From contig JAPFFF010000026.1 of the NCBI GenBank assembly GCA_039105265.1, forward strand, positions 124,001 to 188,000: a DNA stretch of 64,000 nt, read 5' to 3'. This document shows positions 1-9,588 of the stretch, piece after piece; within the stretch, counting starts at the first letter, position 1, and every line of letters starts with the position of its first letter. A model generated the notes under the pieces. The model saw nothing but the letters and a program-made list of their open reading frames with translations. It did no database searches and was not told the origin of the DNA. A program made the position numbers and the translations under genes. This DNA is from Tritrichomonas musculus. Lineage: Eukaryota; Parabasalia; Tritrichomonadida; Tritrichomonadidae.

Positions 1-1
1 A

Positions 2-1555
2 CGATGGCTGCCAATGGCAGATGCATTATTAGAAATGATTGTTCTTCATCTTCCTTCACCAGTTGAAGCTCAAAAATATAGAATGGAGACTCTCTACACA
101 GGACCAACTGACGACGAATGCGCAACTGCAATCAAGAACTGCGATCCAAATGGTCCTTTAATGCTTTATGTTTCTAAAATGATTCCATCTCAAGATAAAG
201 GCCGATTTTATGCTTTTGGACGCGTTTTCTCAGGAACAGTTTCATCAGGACAAAATGTTCGAATAATGGGATTGAACTATCAACCAGGAACGAAAGAAGA
301 CTTGCATGTAACCAAGATTCAACAGACAGTTATCATGATGGGAAGAAAAGTAGAACCAATATCCGATTGTCCTTGTGGAAACACAATCTCACTCGTTGGA
401 ATTGACAAGTATCTATTGAAATCAGGAACAATTTCAACATCAGACAAAGCATATCCAATCAAAGCGATGAAATTCTCCGTGGCACCTGTTGTTCGAGTGG
501 CTGTTCAGCCCAAAAACCAAACAGATTTGGATAAGTTGGTCGAAGGTTTAGATCGTCTTGCAAAATCAGATCCTTGCGTTGTTGTATCACATGAAGAAAC
601 AGGCGAACACGTCATCGCTGGTGCTGGCGAACTTCACCTTGAAATCTGTCTCAATGATCTTGAGAAAGATTACGCAAATTGCCAAATAATAAAATCAGCA
701 CCAGTTGTTTCATTTAGAGAAACAGTTCAAGAATTGTCAAGCATCGTCTGCATGTCAAAGTCTGCCAACAAATTGAATCGAATAATGTGTCAGGCACTTC
801 CTTTAGAGGAACAATTAATCGCAGCAATTGAAAACGGCGATCTTAATCCAAGAATTGATAACAAAACTAGAAGTAAAATGCTTCAAAATCAATTCGGCTG
901 GGATCAAACTGATTCTAAGCGCGTGTGGAGTTTCGGACCAGACACAAATGGTCCTAATTTATTAGTCGATGTTACAAAGTCAGCCGAATATTTGCAAGAT
1001 ATCAAAGAACACTTAGTCACTTCATTCCAATATGCAACAAAAGTTGGCGTTTTATGTGAGGAACCGTTAAGAGGCGTAAGATTTAATATAAATGAAGTTT
1101 ACCTTCATTCTGACAGCTCACATCGAAATGGTGGTCAAATTGTGCCTTGTGGAAGAAGAGTTCTTTACGCATCTGAATTAACAGCTAGTCCATCTTTGGT
1201 GGAACCAGTTTATTTGTGCGAAATAACATGCCCTCTTCAAATGTGTGGAGCTGTTCATGGAGTTTTGAGTAAGAGAAGAGGAAAAGCATTTGATCAACAA
1301 ACCAAAGAAGGAACACCACTAATTGTAATCAAAGCTTTCTTACCAGTTATGGAATCTTTCGGATTTGATAAAGATTTGAGAAGTTCAACATCAGGGCAAG
1401 CATCACCTCAAATGCAATTTGACCATTGGGAAATTATGCAAGGCAATCCATTTGAAGAAAATAATAAGCTGTCAGACACCATAAAGTCAGTCAGAAAAAG
1501 AAAAGGATTGGATGTTAAGATTCCACCTCTTGAAAAATATAACGACAAGCTTTAA
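2..1555 (+). CDS. EF2: Elongation factor 2, C-terminal part (5' end outside window)
   Basis: This is the C-terminal ~518 residues of a eukaryotic EF-2, the GTPase that moves tRNA and mRNA through the ribosome. The frame is open to the left edge, and the residues before the first ATG (position 14) already match EF-2, so that ATG is internal and the G domain lies outside the window. Domains II to V are present: the FSGxVSxGxxVRIMGxNY stretch of domain II, AGAGELHLEICLxDLE of domain III, the diphthamide loop of domain IV and the RKRKGL...DKL tail. The modified histidine of the loop is encoded at 1121-1123. The loop reads SDSSHRNGG, where most eukaryotes have ADAIHRGGG, and other normally fixed residues also differ, so this may be a divergent paralogue and not the main housekeeping copy. 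The TAA stop runs into AAAA, which fits the short 3' signals of trichomonads (inference). Confidence 0.93.
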   Translation, partial: RWLPMADALLEMIVLHLPSPVEAQKYRMETLYTGPTDDECATAIKNCDPNGPLMLYVSKMIPSQDKGRFYAFGRVFSGTVSSGQNVRIMGLNYQPGTKEDLHVTKIQQTVIMMGRKVEPISDCPCGNTISLVGIDKYLLKSGTISTSDKAYPIKAMKFSVAPVVRVAVQPKNQTDLDKLVEGLDRLAKSDPCVVVSHEETGEHVIAGAGELHLEICLNDLEKDYANCQIIKSAPVVSFRETVQELSSIVCMSKSANKLNRIMCQALPLEEQLIAAIENGDLNPRIDNKTRSKMLQNQFGWDQTDSKRVWSFGPDTNGPNLLVDVTKSAEYLQDIKEHLVTSFQYATKVGVLCEEPLRGVRFNINEVYLHSDSSHRNGGQIVPCGRRVLYASELTASPSLVEPVYLCEITCPLQMCGAVHGVLSKRRGKAFDQQTKEGTPLIVIKAFLPVMESFGFDKDLRSSTSGQASPQMQFDHWEIMQGNPFEENNKLSDTIKSVRKRKGLDVKIPPLEKYNDKL

Positions 1556-2585
1556 AAATTTTTAAAAAGTGAACATTCAAGATAGAATTTCATTAAATTA
1601 ATTTTTAGAAAATAATATTTTATTTTTAGCAAAATATTCATTCTTACTCATATTTTTAATAATAATATATCATATTTTTAATAATATAGAGTAAAATTAC
1701 ATAAATTCAAGTTTATTTACTTAAAAAAAATTAATTTAATATTGATATATTCGGTTTATTTAATTATTCTAAAGATAACATAAAATTTATTTATAAATAA
1801 ATATATTTTCCCAAGAAAATATTGAGATACAGAATTATTTTCATTTGCTGATATTGTTAAATAATAAATTGATATATTAATATCACGTGGCAATTTTTCA
1901 CCATCATAATAAATCTTTCCAAGGAACCAATTTGCATTTGAATTATTTTTTTCAGAAGCAAGTTCTAAATAGTGAATCGACTCAGCAATGTTTTCATGCT
2001 CAATTAAAATTTTACCATTCTTAATTGAAAATATTTTTTTTTAACGATTTTCTTAAGATTGAAAATTTTACCATTATTACTTTTAAAGATTAAAGCATAA
2101 TCGTGTCCTGTTTTGAAAAGTAATAATTTCAATGAAATCAGTGAATTTATGTTGACTGTTTACTTTGCAATTATTGAAAATATTTTTTTAACAATTTTCT
2201 TGTGTTAGAATTTGACTTCTTCTGACCAAATAACTAGTTATTGCAACTTTAAATTTAATTAGCTAATCAAAAAATACAAAGAATAATTCATTAATAGTGT
2301 ATTACTATTACTAGTAGTAATTTTAAGTGGTAACACTTTGTTAAATAAATAAATAAACAGAAACTAAAAAAATCATCAATTCAAAAATCCCTGTTATTGT
2401 AATTCGCCTAATAAAAAAGTGTTATTGTAATTTTTTGAAAATTATTTGCTTTATTCATTTAATCTATTTACAGAAATTTCAATCAACTTTTCTTATCGAG
2501 TTTGATCGTTTAAAACTTTTTAATTATGAGAATATATTAAAATGCAAAGAATGTTGCATCATAAATTTTTAAAAAACTATAATCA
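1556..2585. other. AT-rich intergenic region between EF2 and kinase gene
   Basis: About 1 kb of very AT-rich sequence separates two convergent host genes. Its only recognisable content is a decayed Sel1-like repeat fragment on the minus strand (separate entry). The sequence TTGAAAATATTTTTTT followed by AA and a TTTTCTT stretch occurs twice (about 2026 and 2176), so part of the interval may be a local duplication. I see no RNA gene or clear promoter. Confidence 0.6.
1756..2043 (-). pseudogene. Sel1-like repeat fragment (relic)
   Basis: Read on the minus strand, this stretch is an open frame of about 95 codons with no suitable start. It has the Sel1-like helix pattern, with segments such as AESIHYLELASEKNNSNANW and FLGKIYYDGEKLPRD that match the repeats of the two neighbouring kinase genes. 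The frame ends upstream at a TAA inside a run of nine A's (T run near 2034-2042). A second short open stretch continues in another frame to about 2160, which suggests a homopolymer frameshift. It is most simply a leftover of a third Sel1-repeat gene of this local family. Confidence 0.6.
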
Positions 2586-5500
2586 TCAAAAATCTTTCAT
2601 TTTTTGATTGTATCTTAAAATACTGAAATATTTGTTTGCTTCTTCAACATTCATTTCAATTCCATCTCCATGTGATAGCATTCGTGCATACAGATATATT
2701 GATTCAGAACTTCCAACTGCGGCTGCCTTTTTGAAATAAAAGGCTGCTTCTTTCTTATTTTTATTAACACAGTCACCATTATAAAGCATCACACCATACA
2801 AGTGCATTGCGTACGGGTTTCCACGATCTGCTGCCATTTTCATATACTTCACAGCTTCTTCTTTATTGACCTCAACGCCTTCACCTTCAGAAAGCATGAT
2901 TGAATACCTGCACATCGCATTCATATCGCCACAATCTGCCATTTCTTTAATGTGTTTTGGATCTTCAATTTCATCATCAGAATAATCTTCATCACAATCT
3001 TCTTCATCATCTTTTTCATTGTCATCACTGCTTTTTCTTATATTATAAATGAAATTGTCTTTATCAAGCAACTGTTCATTATCAATTTTATCAATTTCAT
3101 TATCATTTAAATTGACATCTTCTTCTTCTTCTTCTATTTTCAATGTTTCATCATCACTAGAAAGATTGTCAATTTCATCAATAATGCCATCACAAAAAGA
3201 TATGTTATTAAACATGCTGTCTAACTTAATTTTTTTCTTTTCATTTTCTACTTCTTTTTCATCTAAATTTGGTAACAAAGAAGGATTCTTTTTATTGACT
3301 CGTGAAAGATCTTCAAAGCTTATATATTGCATTTTTGGACTCATTTGATCATCGACTTTAGCCATTTCCAAATAACGTTTTGCTTCCTCTTCGTTTGGTT
3401 GTATTCGGTCACCATTCATCAAAATATAAGAATAAAATATCATTGAATCTTTATTTCCAGAATCGGCTGATTTTTTGATATATTTTATTCCTTCTTCTTT
3501 ATTCATTTCAATTCCATCTCCTCTGAATTTCATTATGCCATAATTATGCATGGCTTCCACACTTCCCAAATCAATTGCAATCTTCAAGTAATAAGCTGAT
3601 TCTTTTTTATTAATATCAAAATAAATACCTTTATAAAGCATATTTCCATAAAGTGCCAATGATGACAGATCTTTATGATCGCAAGCCATTATTATGTATC
3701 GTCTAGCTTCGTCCAAATCTCTTTCAATTTCATTGTCTATTAAATGCATTGAACCATAAGCTGGCATTGCTCTAACACAGCCTTTATCAGCTGCCATTTT
3801 TAAGTATTTCGCAGCTTCTTTCTTGTTGACTTCAATTCCATTTCCTTCATGCAACATCAGACCATAGCAATGAAATATATCAGCATCATCACAATTGTTA
3901 TCAATTGCATTTTTTATATATTTGATTGCTTCTTTTTCATTCTTTTCTATTCCATTTCCATTTACAAGCATTTGTACATAAGCCAATAATGATCGGGCGC
4001 AACCTTTATCAGCCCCAATTTTGAAGTATTTGGCAGCTTCTTTGTAATTGATTTGCGTTTCACTTCCAAGATAAAGATGCTTTCCATACTCATGAATCAT
4101 TTCAATGTCTCCTTTATCTGCTTCTTTTTTCATACATTCAATTACATTGATTTTATCAACCTTTGATTCATTGGGATCAGAAAATAAAGCTTTTACTACT
4201 ACATTTGCAATTTTTTCTCCAAGTTCAGATGATTTTTTAATGAATTTAAGTCCTTCTTCTTTATTGGGTTGAACATGCTCTCCATTGAACAGCATTATTC
4301 CATAGTCAAACATTGATTGAGCATCTTCTTTTCCAGCTGCTTTTTTGATATATTCAATTGCTTCTTTTTCATCATTTTTATTGTTTTTGAGTAAAAATTT
4401 TCCATATTTATGCATCGATTCAGCATCTCCATGATCAGCAGCCATCTTGAGATATTTGGCTCCTTCTATTTCATCAACTGTTACACCATATCCTGCAAAC
4501 AACATTGATGAATAACGCTTCATTGATTTAATATTGCCCAATTCAGCTCCTTTTTTGAAATATTTAGCTGATTCTTCAATGTCAACTCTGATTCCATTTC
4601 CATCAAAAAGCATCTCTCCATATAAAAATGCAAATTCTGGGTCATTTTTGTCTGCTGCGTTTTTAATATATTTTGCGGCTTCAGTTGGATTTGGTGTGAC
4701 AATTTCATTGCCATTCAAAAGAAGTAAACCAATTTGATGCATTGCTTTAACATTTCCTTTATCTGCTGAAAGCTGAATGTAATGAATTCCATCTTTTTTA
4801 TTCATTGGAATATCAATTCCATCAAGGAGAAGATTTCCATAAAAATGCATCGCTTCAGGGTGTCCTTTATCAACAGCTTTTTTAATGTATATTAGTCCTT
4901 CTTTCTTATTCATTTTCATTTCTTCTCCATTGAAAAGCATTAAACCGAATTGAAAGATTGCGTTAACATTTCCTTTATTAACTGATGCTTTAATGCAACG
5001 AAGTCCTTCTTCTTTGTTCATTGTAACAAAATCGCCTTTAATAAGAAGGTTACCATATTCTTGTAATGAGTCTGAATGTCCTTTATCGGATGCCATTTTA
5101 AGATATTTAACTGCTTCTTTTTTATCTGATAAATTTTCATTTAATTTGCATTTTCCATATAGAAACATTGCATCTAAGTTTCCTCCATCTGCCACTTTTT
5201 TGATATATTTATAACCTTTATTTTTATCTGATTCAATTCCTTCTCCGTTAATCAACATTAATCCAAAATGAAACATTGAATAAAGGTTTCCTTTATCTGA
5301 TGAATTTTTCAAATATCTGATTCCATCGTTCTTGTTCAATTTCAAGATTTCATTACTTTTAAGTAAGTAATGATACTTTTCTATTTCAGCGTTATTTTCT
5401 TGTTTATAAGCCATATCAAGATAACAAGATTGTTCAGCTTTATCTAATATGTATTCACCTTGTTTGATGAGTATTTTTCCAAAGATGTACATTGCATCAG

Positions 5501-8138
5501 TGTTTCCTTGATCAGCTGACATTTTAAGATATCGAATTGCTGTTTTCTTGTCCATTTTAATTCCATCTCCTTTATACAAAATGACACCATAAGTTTTCAT
5601 TGCTTCAATATTTCCTTTATCAGCAGCTTGTTTCAAATATTTTGCTGCTTCTTCTTTATCAATTGGAATTCCATCACCATAAAGAAGCATTTTTCCATAT
5701 TGATTCATTGATTTTGTTGAGCCAGTGTCAGCTGACATTTTAACATATTTAGCTTTTTCAAAAGATGCCATGTTAATGTCAGTTTTTTCATTTATTAAAG
5801 CTACTAAATAAGGCAAAGAGTCATAATAACCTAAATCAATTGATGTTTTGAAATATTTAGCAGATTCTTTTTTATTCATTTCAATTCCATCACCTTCATA
5901 GAGCATTTTAGCATAATAAAACATTGACAAAATATATCCTCTATCTGCTGCCATCTTAAAATAATGAGCTGCTTCTTTTTTATTTACATCAACACCATCA
6001 CCATTCATAATGGCAATTGCATATCTGTGCATTGACTCAACATCTCCATGATCAGCTCTTACTTTGAATGAATGAACTGAATTAATGTTAACTTTACCAT
6101 CTTCCATTGTTAAATATGATACTAATTGATTAGAGACATCATCACCGTGTTCATTTGGACTTAAATGGTTTTGAAATACTTCAATAAGAAATTGATTTAT
6201 TTCTTTCAATGATTTTTGATTGTATCTTTTATAATTCGATGCTCTTTGAAGATAATTTACTCCTTCTTCTACATTTTTCTTTGTACCGTATCCAACAATC
6301 AACAAATTGCCAAATACATGCATTGAATATGGATCCCCTGTATCTGCTTTAATTTCATATTCTCGGGCAAATTTTTTAAAATTAATTAGACGACCATCTT
6401 CAACAATTATGTCGTTATGACTATTCATTGTTATATCTGCATTCTTTCTAGAAATTGCCATTTTAAAATGAATAAATAATTGTTGAAAATCAAAAGTAAG
6501 TTCTTTTGTTTTGGATAGAAATAATCCAAATGTCTTCATATCATCAGTATTAAACTTTAAAATTGCTTTTCTAATATATGTGTCGGCTTGTGTTTTATTG
6601 GCAGCAACTCCAATTCCTCTCCATAATAAAAAAGCATATTTAAACATAGAATTAGGATCCCCTTTCTTCGCTGCCTTCAAAAATAATTTGGCTGCCTTTT
6701 TATATTCTTTTTTCTCAATCAACAAAATATATGAATATTGAACAATTGCAGGCTCATAACCCATTTTTGCTGCCATTTTATAATATTTTTCTGATTGAAT
6801 CCGATCCTCTTCAAGTGGCTCTTTTTTAAGCAAAGTTGCCAGTGTACACATAGCTTCAAGATCTCCTTTATTAGCAGCCATTTTAAAGAATTTTATCGCT
6901 TCATCTTTGTTTTTCTCAACACCTTCACCATCGTTGCACATATGAGCGTAATTATACATTGAATTAACATTTCCTTGGCAAGCTGACATTCTGTACAATT
7001 GTGCTGCCTTTTTTTTATCAACAGGAACACCACGGCCTTTCTGAAGATTTCTTGCATACAAAAATATTGAATTAGAATCTCCTCTTTGTGATGCAATGTG
7101 TAAATAAGCAATTCCTTCTTCTTTGTTGACTTCGACTCCAATTCCGTAAAAATATTTAATTGCCATGAGTCTAATAGCTTCTCTATCATGAAAGTCAGCA
7201 ATTGGCTTGTTAATCTCAAGATCAATGTATCTGTCAGGATTAATCAGATCTTTGTCAAATAAGTCAAGATAATTGTTGACTTCGTTTTGATCAACTTCGA
7301 AAAATTCTTTGAAATCATCTTGCATGATTTCTTGAACAATTTCACTGAAAGAAGGTCTTTCTTCAGGTTCTGATGAAAAACATTTTTCAAAGAATGATCT
7401 AAGTGCTTCATTTTCAATCTTTGTCAAATCTGGTTTTTCTTCAATTTCTTCACTTTTTGAGGGATTGTAATAGACGGATGTTTTAATTGCTTTTTCTCTT
7501 GTTATTAATTCATAAATAACAAGAGCAAATGAATAAACATCAACTTTATATGTGTAAGGTTTATGTTTTAATATCTCTGGTGCAATATATGATTTTGTTC
7601 CACTTATCTTCTCAATTTGAAAAAGTGACAAATCTTTGTCTGAAATAATTGAGCTTCCAAAATCGCCAATTTTTGGGTAAAGTTGTTCATCAAGTAAAAT
7701 ATTTTCCGGTTTGAGATCTCTGTGAATGATACCAAGCGAATGGAGATATTTCATTCCCAATGCGGTACCGAGGATAATTAGATATAATTTGGTTTTTGTA
7801 AATTTCGGATTATCTTGGGATTTGTTTATTAGTTTGGCTAGTGATCCATTTTCCATGAAATCTAAAATTAATGTGGGTTTTGGTTGCTTGGAAAAATTTC
7901 GATAACTTATTCCTCGTAATGTTAAAATTGCTGGATTATTCACTTTGGTCAATGACATTACTTCTCGGAAAAATATTCCTTCATCTGAATCTTGATCAAA
8001 ATGTCGAAGTGATTCTTTTGCTACATATAATTTCGATTCTCCATCTTTTTCAATTAAACTAACTTGCCCAAATCCTCCAATTCCAATTCTCTTTCTCTTC
8101 TTATACTGTTTTAGATCAACAATTAATGATTGGTCCAT
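2586..8138 (-). CDS. Protein kinase fused to a long Sel1-like repeat array (1,850 aa)
   Basis: The N-terminal ~290 residues are a complete, probably active protein kinase of the tyrosine-kinase-like/Ser-Thr type. It has the glycine loop GIGGFG (19-24), lysine K41, the catalytic HRDLKPEN (139-146), DFG (159-161) and APE (186-188). From about residue 320 almost to the end run some thirty or more Sel1-like repeats of ~36 residues (pattern AxxYxKMAADKGxxxAMxxYGxMLxxGxGIxxNKKEA), which form a helical solenoid used as a protein-binding scaffold. A strongly acidic, low-complexity linker (about residues 1625-1720) interrupts the array before the last repeats. There are no signal peptide or membrane segments, so it is probably cytoplasmic. 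Large families of such kinase-Sel1 fusions are known from trichomonads. The substrate is unknown. The frame is intact and intronless. Confidence 0.9.
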   Translation of the reverse strand: MDQSLIVDLKQYKKRKRIGIGGFGQVSLIEKDGESKLYVAKESLRHFDQDSDEGIFFREVMSLTKVNNPAILTLRGISYRNFSKQPKPTLILDFMENGSLAKLINKSQDNPKFTKTKLYLIILGTALGMKYLHSLGIIHRDLKPENILLDEQLYPKIGDFGSSIISDKDLSLFQIEKISGTKSYIAPEILKHKPYTYKVDVYSFALVIYELITREKAIKTSVYYNPSKSEEIEEKPDLTKIENEALRSFFEKCFSSEPEERPSFSEIVQEIMQDDFKEFFEVDQNEVNNYLDLFDKDLINPDRYIDLEINKPIADFHDREAIRLMAIKYFYGIGVEVNKEEGIAYLHIASQRGDSNSIFLYARNLQKGRGVPVDKKKAAQLYRMSACQGNVNSMYNYAHMCNDGEGVEKNKDEAIKFFKMAANKGDLEAMCTLATLLKKEPLEEDRIQSEKYYKMAAKMGYEPAIVQYSYILLIEKKEYKKAAKLFLKAAKKGDPNSMFKYAFLLWRGIGVAANKTQADTYIRKAILKFNTDDMKTFGLFLSKTKELTFDFQQLFIHFKMAISRKNADITMNSHNDIIVEDGRLINFKKFAREYEIKADTGDPYSMHVFGNLLIVGYGTKKNVEEGVNYLQRASNYKRYNQKSLKEINQFLIEVFQNHLSPNEHGDDVSNQLVSYLTMEDGKVNINSVHSFKVRADHGDVESMHRYAIAIMNGDGVDVNKKEAAHYFKMAADRGYILSMFYYAKMLYEGDGIEMNKKESAKYFKTSIDLGYYDSLPYLVALINEKTDINMASFEKAKYVKMSADTGSTKSMNQYGKMLLYGDGIPIDKEEAAKYLKQAADKGNIEAMKTYGVILYKGDGIKMDKKTAIRYLKMSADQGNTDAMYIFGKILIKQGEYILDKAEQSCYLDMAYKQENNAEIEKYHYLLKSNEILKLNKNDGIRYLKNSSDKGNLYSMFHFGLMLINGEGIESDKNKGYKYIKKVADGGNLDAMFLYGKCKLNENLSDKKEAVKYLKMASDKGHSDSLQEYGNLLIKGDFVTMNKEEGLRCIKASVNKGNVNAIFQFGLMLFNGEEMKMNKKEGLIYIKKAVDKGHPEAMHFYGNLLLDGIDIPMNKKDGIHYIQLSADKGNVKAMHQIGLLLLNGNEIVTPNPTEAAKYIKNAADKNDPEFAFLYGEMLFDGNGIRVDIEESAKYFKKGAELGNIKSMKRYSSMLFAGYGVTVDEIEGAKYLKMAADHGDAESMHKYGKFLLKNNKNDEKEAIEYIKKAAGKEDAQSMFDYGIMLFNGEHVQPNKEEGLKFIKKSSELGEKIANVVVKALFSDPNESKVDKINVIECMKKEADKGDIEMIHEYGKHLYLGSETQINYKEAAKYFKIGADKGCARSLLAYVQMLVNGNGIEKNEKEAIKYIKNAIDNNCDDADIFHCYGLMLHEGNGIEVNKKEAAKYLKMAADKGCVRAMPAYGSMHLIDNEIERDLDEARRYIIMACDHKDLSSLALYGNMLYKGIYFDINKKESAYYLKIAIDLGSVEAMHNYGIMKFRGDGIEMNKEEGIKYIKKSADSGNKDSMIFYSYILMNGDRIQPNEEEAKRYLEMAKVDDQMSPKMQYISFEDLSRVNKKNPSLLPNLDEKEVENEKKKIKLDSMFNNISFCDGIIDEIDNLSSDDETLKIEEEEEDVNLNDNEIDKIDNEQLLDKDNFIYNIRKSSDDNEKDDEEDCDEDYSDDEIEDPKHIKEMADCGDMNAMCRYSIMLSEGEGVEVNKEEAVKYMKMAADRGNPYAMHLYGVMLYNGDCVNKNKKEAAFYFKKAAAVGSSESIYLYARMLSHGDGIEMNVEEANKYFSILRYNQKMKDF

Positions 8139-8293
8139 TATTATTAATTATTTTCGTAAATATTTATGACTAAAAAATGAAATTCAAAATTTTACGTGGC
8201 ATATAAACTTTTTGAATTTTTTTATATAAAAGTATTTTTTTACATTAAAAATTAAAAAAAATTAAAAATCAAAAAAATTACTGATTAATGTAT

Positions 8294-9588
8294 TTATTCA
8301 ATTGCAAAACCTTTATAAAAATTATTATCAATTTCTTTTTGGTGCATACAAACTTTTTCTTTCACTAATTTTGGCTTTTCAATTCTTATTCGACCAAATA
8401 GAATATTATATGGTGGCGTGCATAATACTGCTTGAATAGAATCAATAATATCTCTGATTTCTTCAATTAATTTCCTTGTCATATTTTTGTCTTGAATTAT
8501 ATAAGAGAATAATTCGTCAGGAGATTCAAATACTTTTTCTTTGCTTAGGTTGAATTTATACAGATAAATGATACTTTGAAGTTTTTCTTGATTATTTGAA
8601 TAGAAATATAAATCATTAATTTTGGTTTTTTCTATTACATCCAGATTGTTGAAAAAATTGTTTTCGCTTAGTATGGATTCCGTTTCAATTATTATTCTTT
8701 CGGTTTTAATATATATTTCATCTTTTTTCATGATTTGATCGAATATTGAATGCAAATTTGGTTGATTTTTTAAGTTAAATAATGGATAATTTAAGATAAA
8801 GTGCTTTAAATAAGAAAAATCACTGTTATGCTGAAAATGATAACAAAACCGATATGAAGAATTATTAATAATTTTCTCAAATGATTTAATAAAGAATTTT
8901 TTAGCCTCAACAAAATTCGATTTGGTTAAATAATATTCAGTAAGTTTAAGATTTGCTAGGCAAGTAATAAATGACTTAGAAATCTCCAGTCTTTTATCAT
9001 TAAATGTTACATTGTGAAATATTAATTCATTATTCTCATTCATTATAGCATCTCTATAATATTGAATTGATTCGTCCTTTTTACCTTCTGTTTCTAATAA
9101 AAATCCAAGATTGAAGTCACTCAAAGCAAACTTTTTCTTTGATGCTTTATTATACATATATCGAGCATTATCTATTTGATTCAAATAAAATTGACAAAGT
9201 AATCCATAATTATTTTGTCCAACTGGATATTCATTAAATCCAGCTTCCCTGATAAAAAAAGTTGCTTTTTCAACATCTTCGAAAACTGTCAAATAAATTA
9301 ATCCAAGATTATTACAAGCATAATACAAATATTCATTATATTTTAAATCAGAGACATAACTAAAATAATATTCATTGAAATTAATTTCTTTTCCTACATC
9401 ATTTTCAATGCATCTCATGAAATACTTAATTGCACTTGCAATATCAATATATAACAATTCACCTGATGAAAACATTTCACCTAAATAAAATAATGCCTGT
9501 GAATTATTCTGTTTTGCTGCAATTAAAAAATAATCTAATGCTTTTATATTGTCTTGTTGAACTCCATTGCCTTTTTTGTAAAGTTCAC
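8294..9588 (-). pseudogene. Downstream part of the second kinase-Sel1 gene, out of frame
   Basis: This frame carries further Sel1-like repeats and a C-terminal helical tail. The first Met in frame is at 9475, but the repeat pattern is already present upstream (for example LGELYKKGNGVQQDNIKALD, then AAKQNNSQALFYLGEM), so the Met is not the true start. The frame joins the repeats of the 9589-12174 reading frame if one base is added in the T6 run at 9617-9622 (A6 on the coding strand). The two frames are therefore one gene of about 1,290 codons with a -1 frameshift. It could be a real mutation, a sequencing error in a homopolymer, or slippage; the sequence alone does not decide. Confidence 0.75.
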
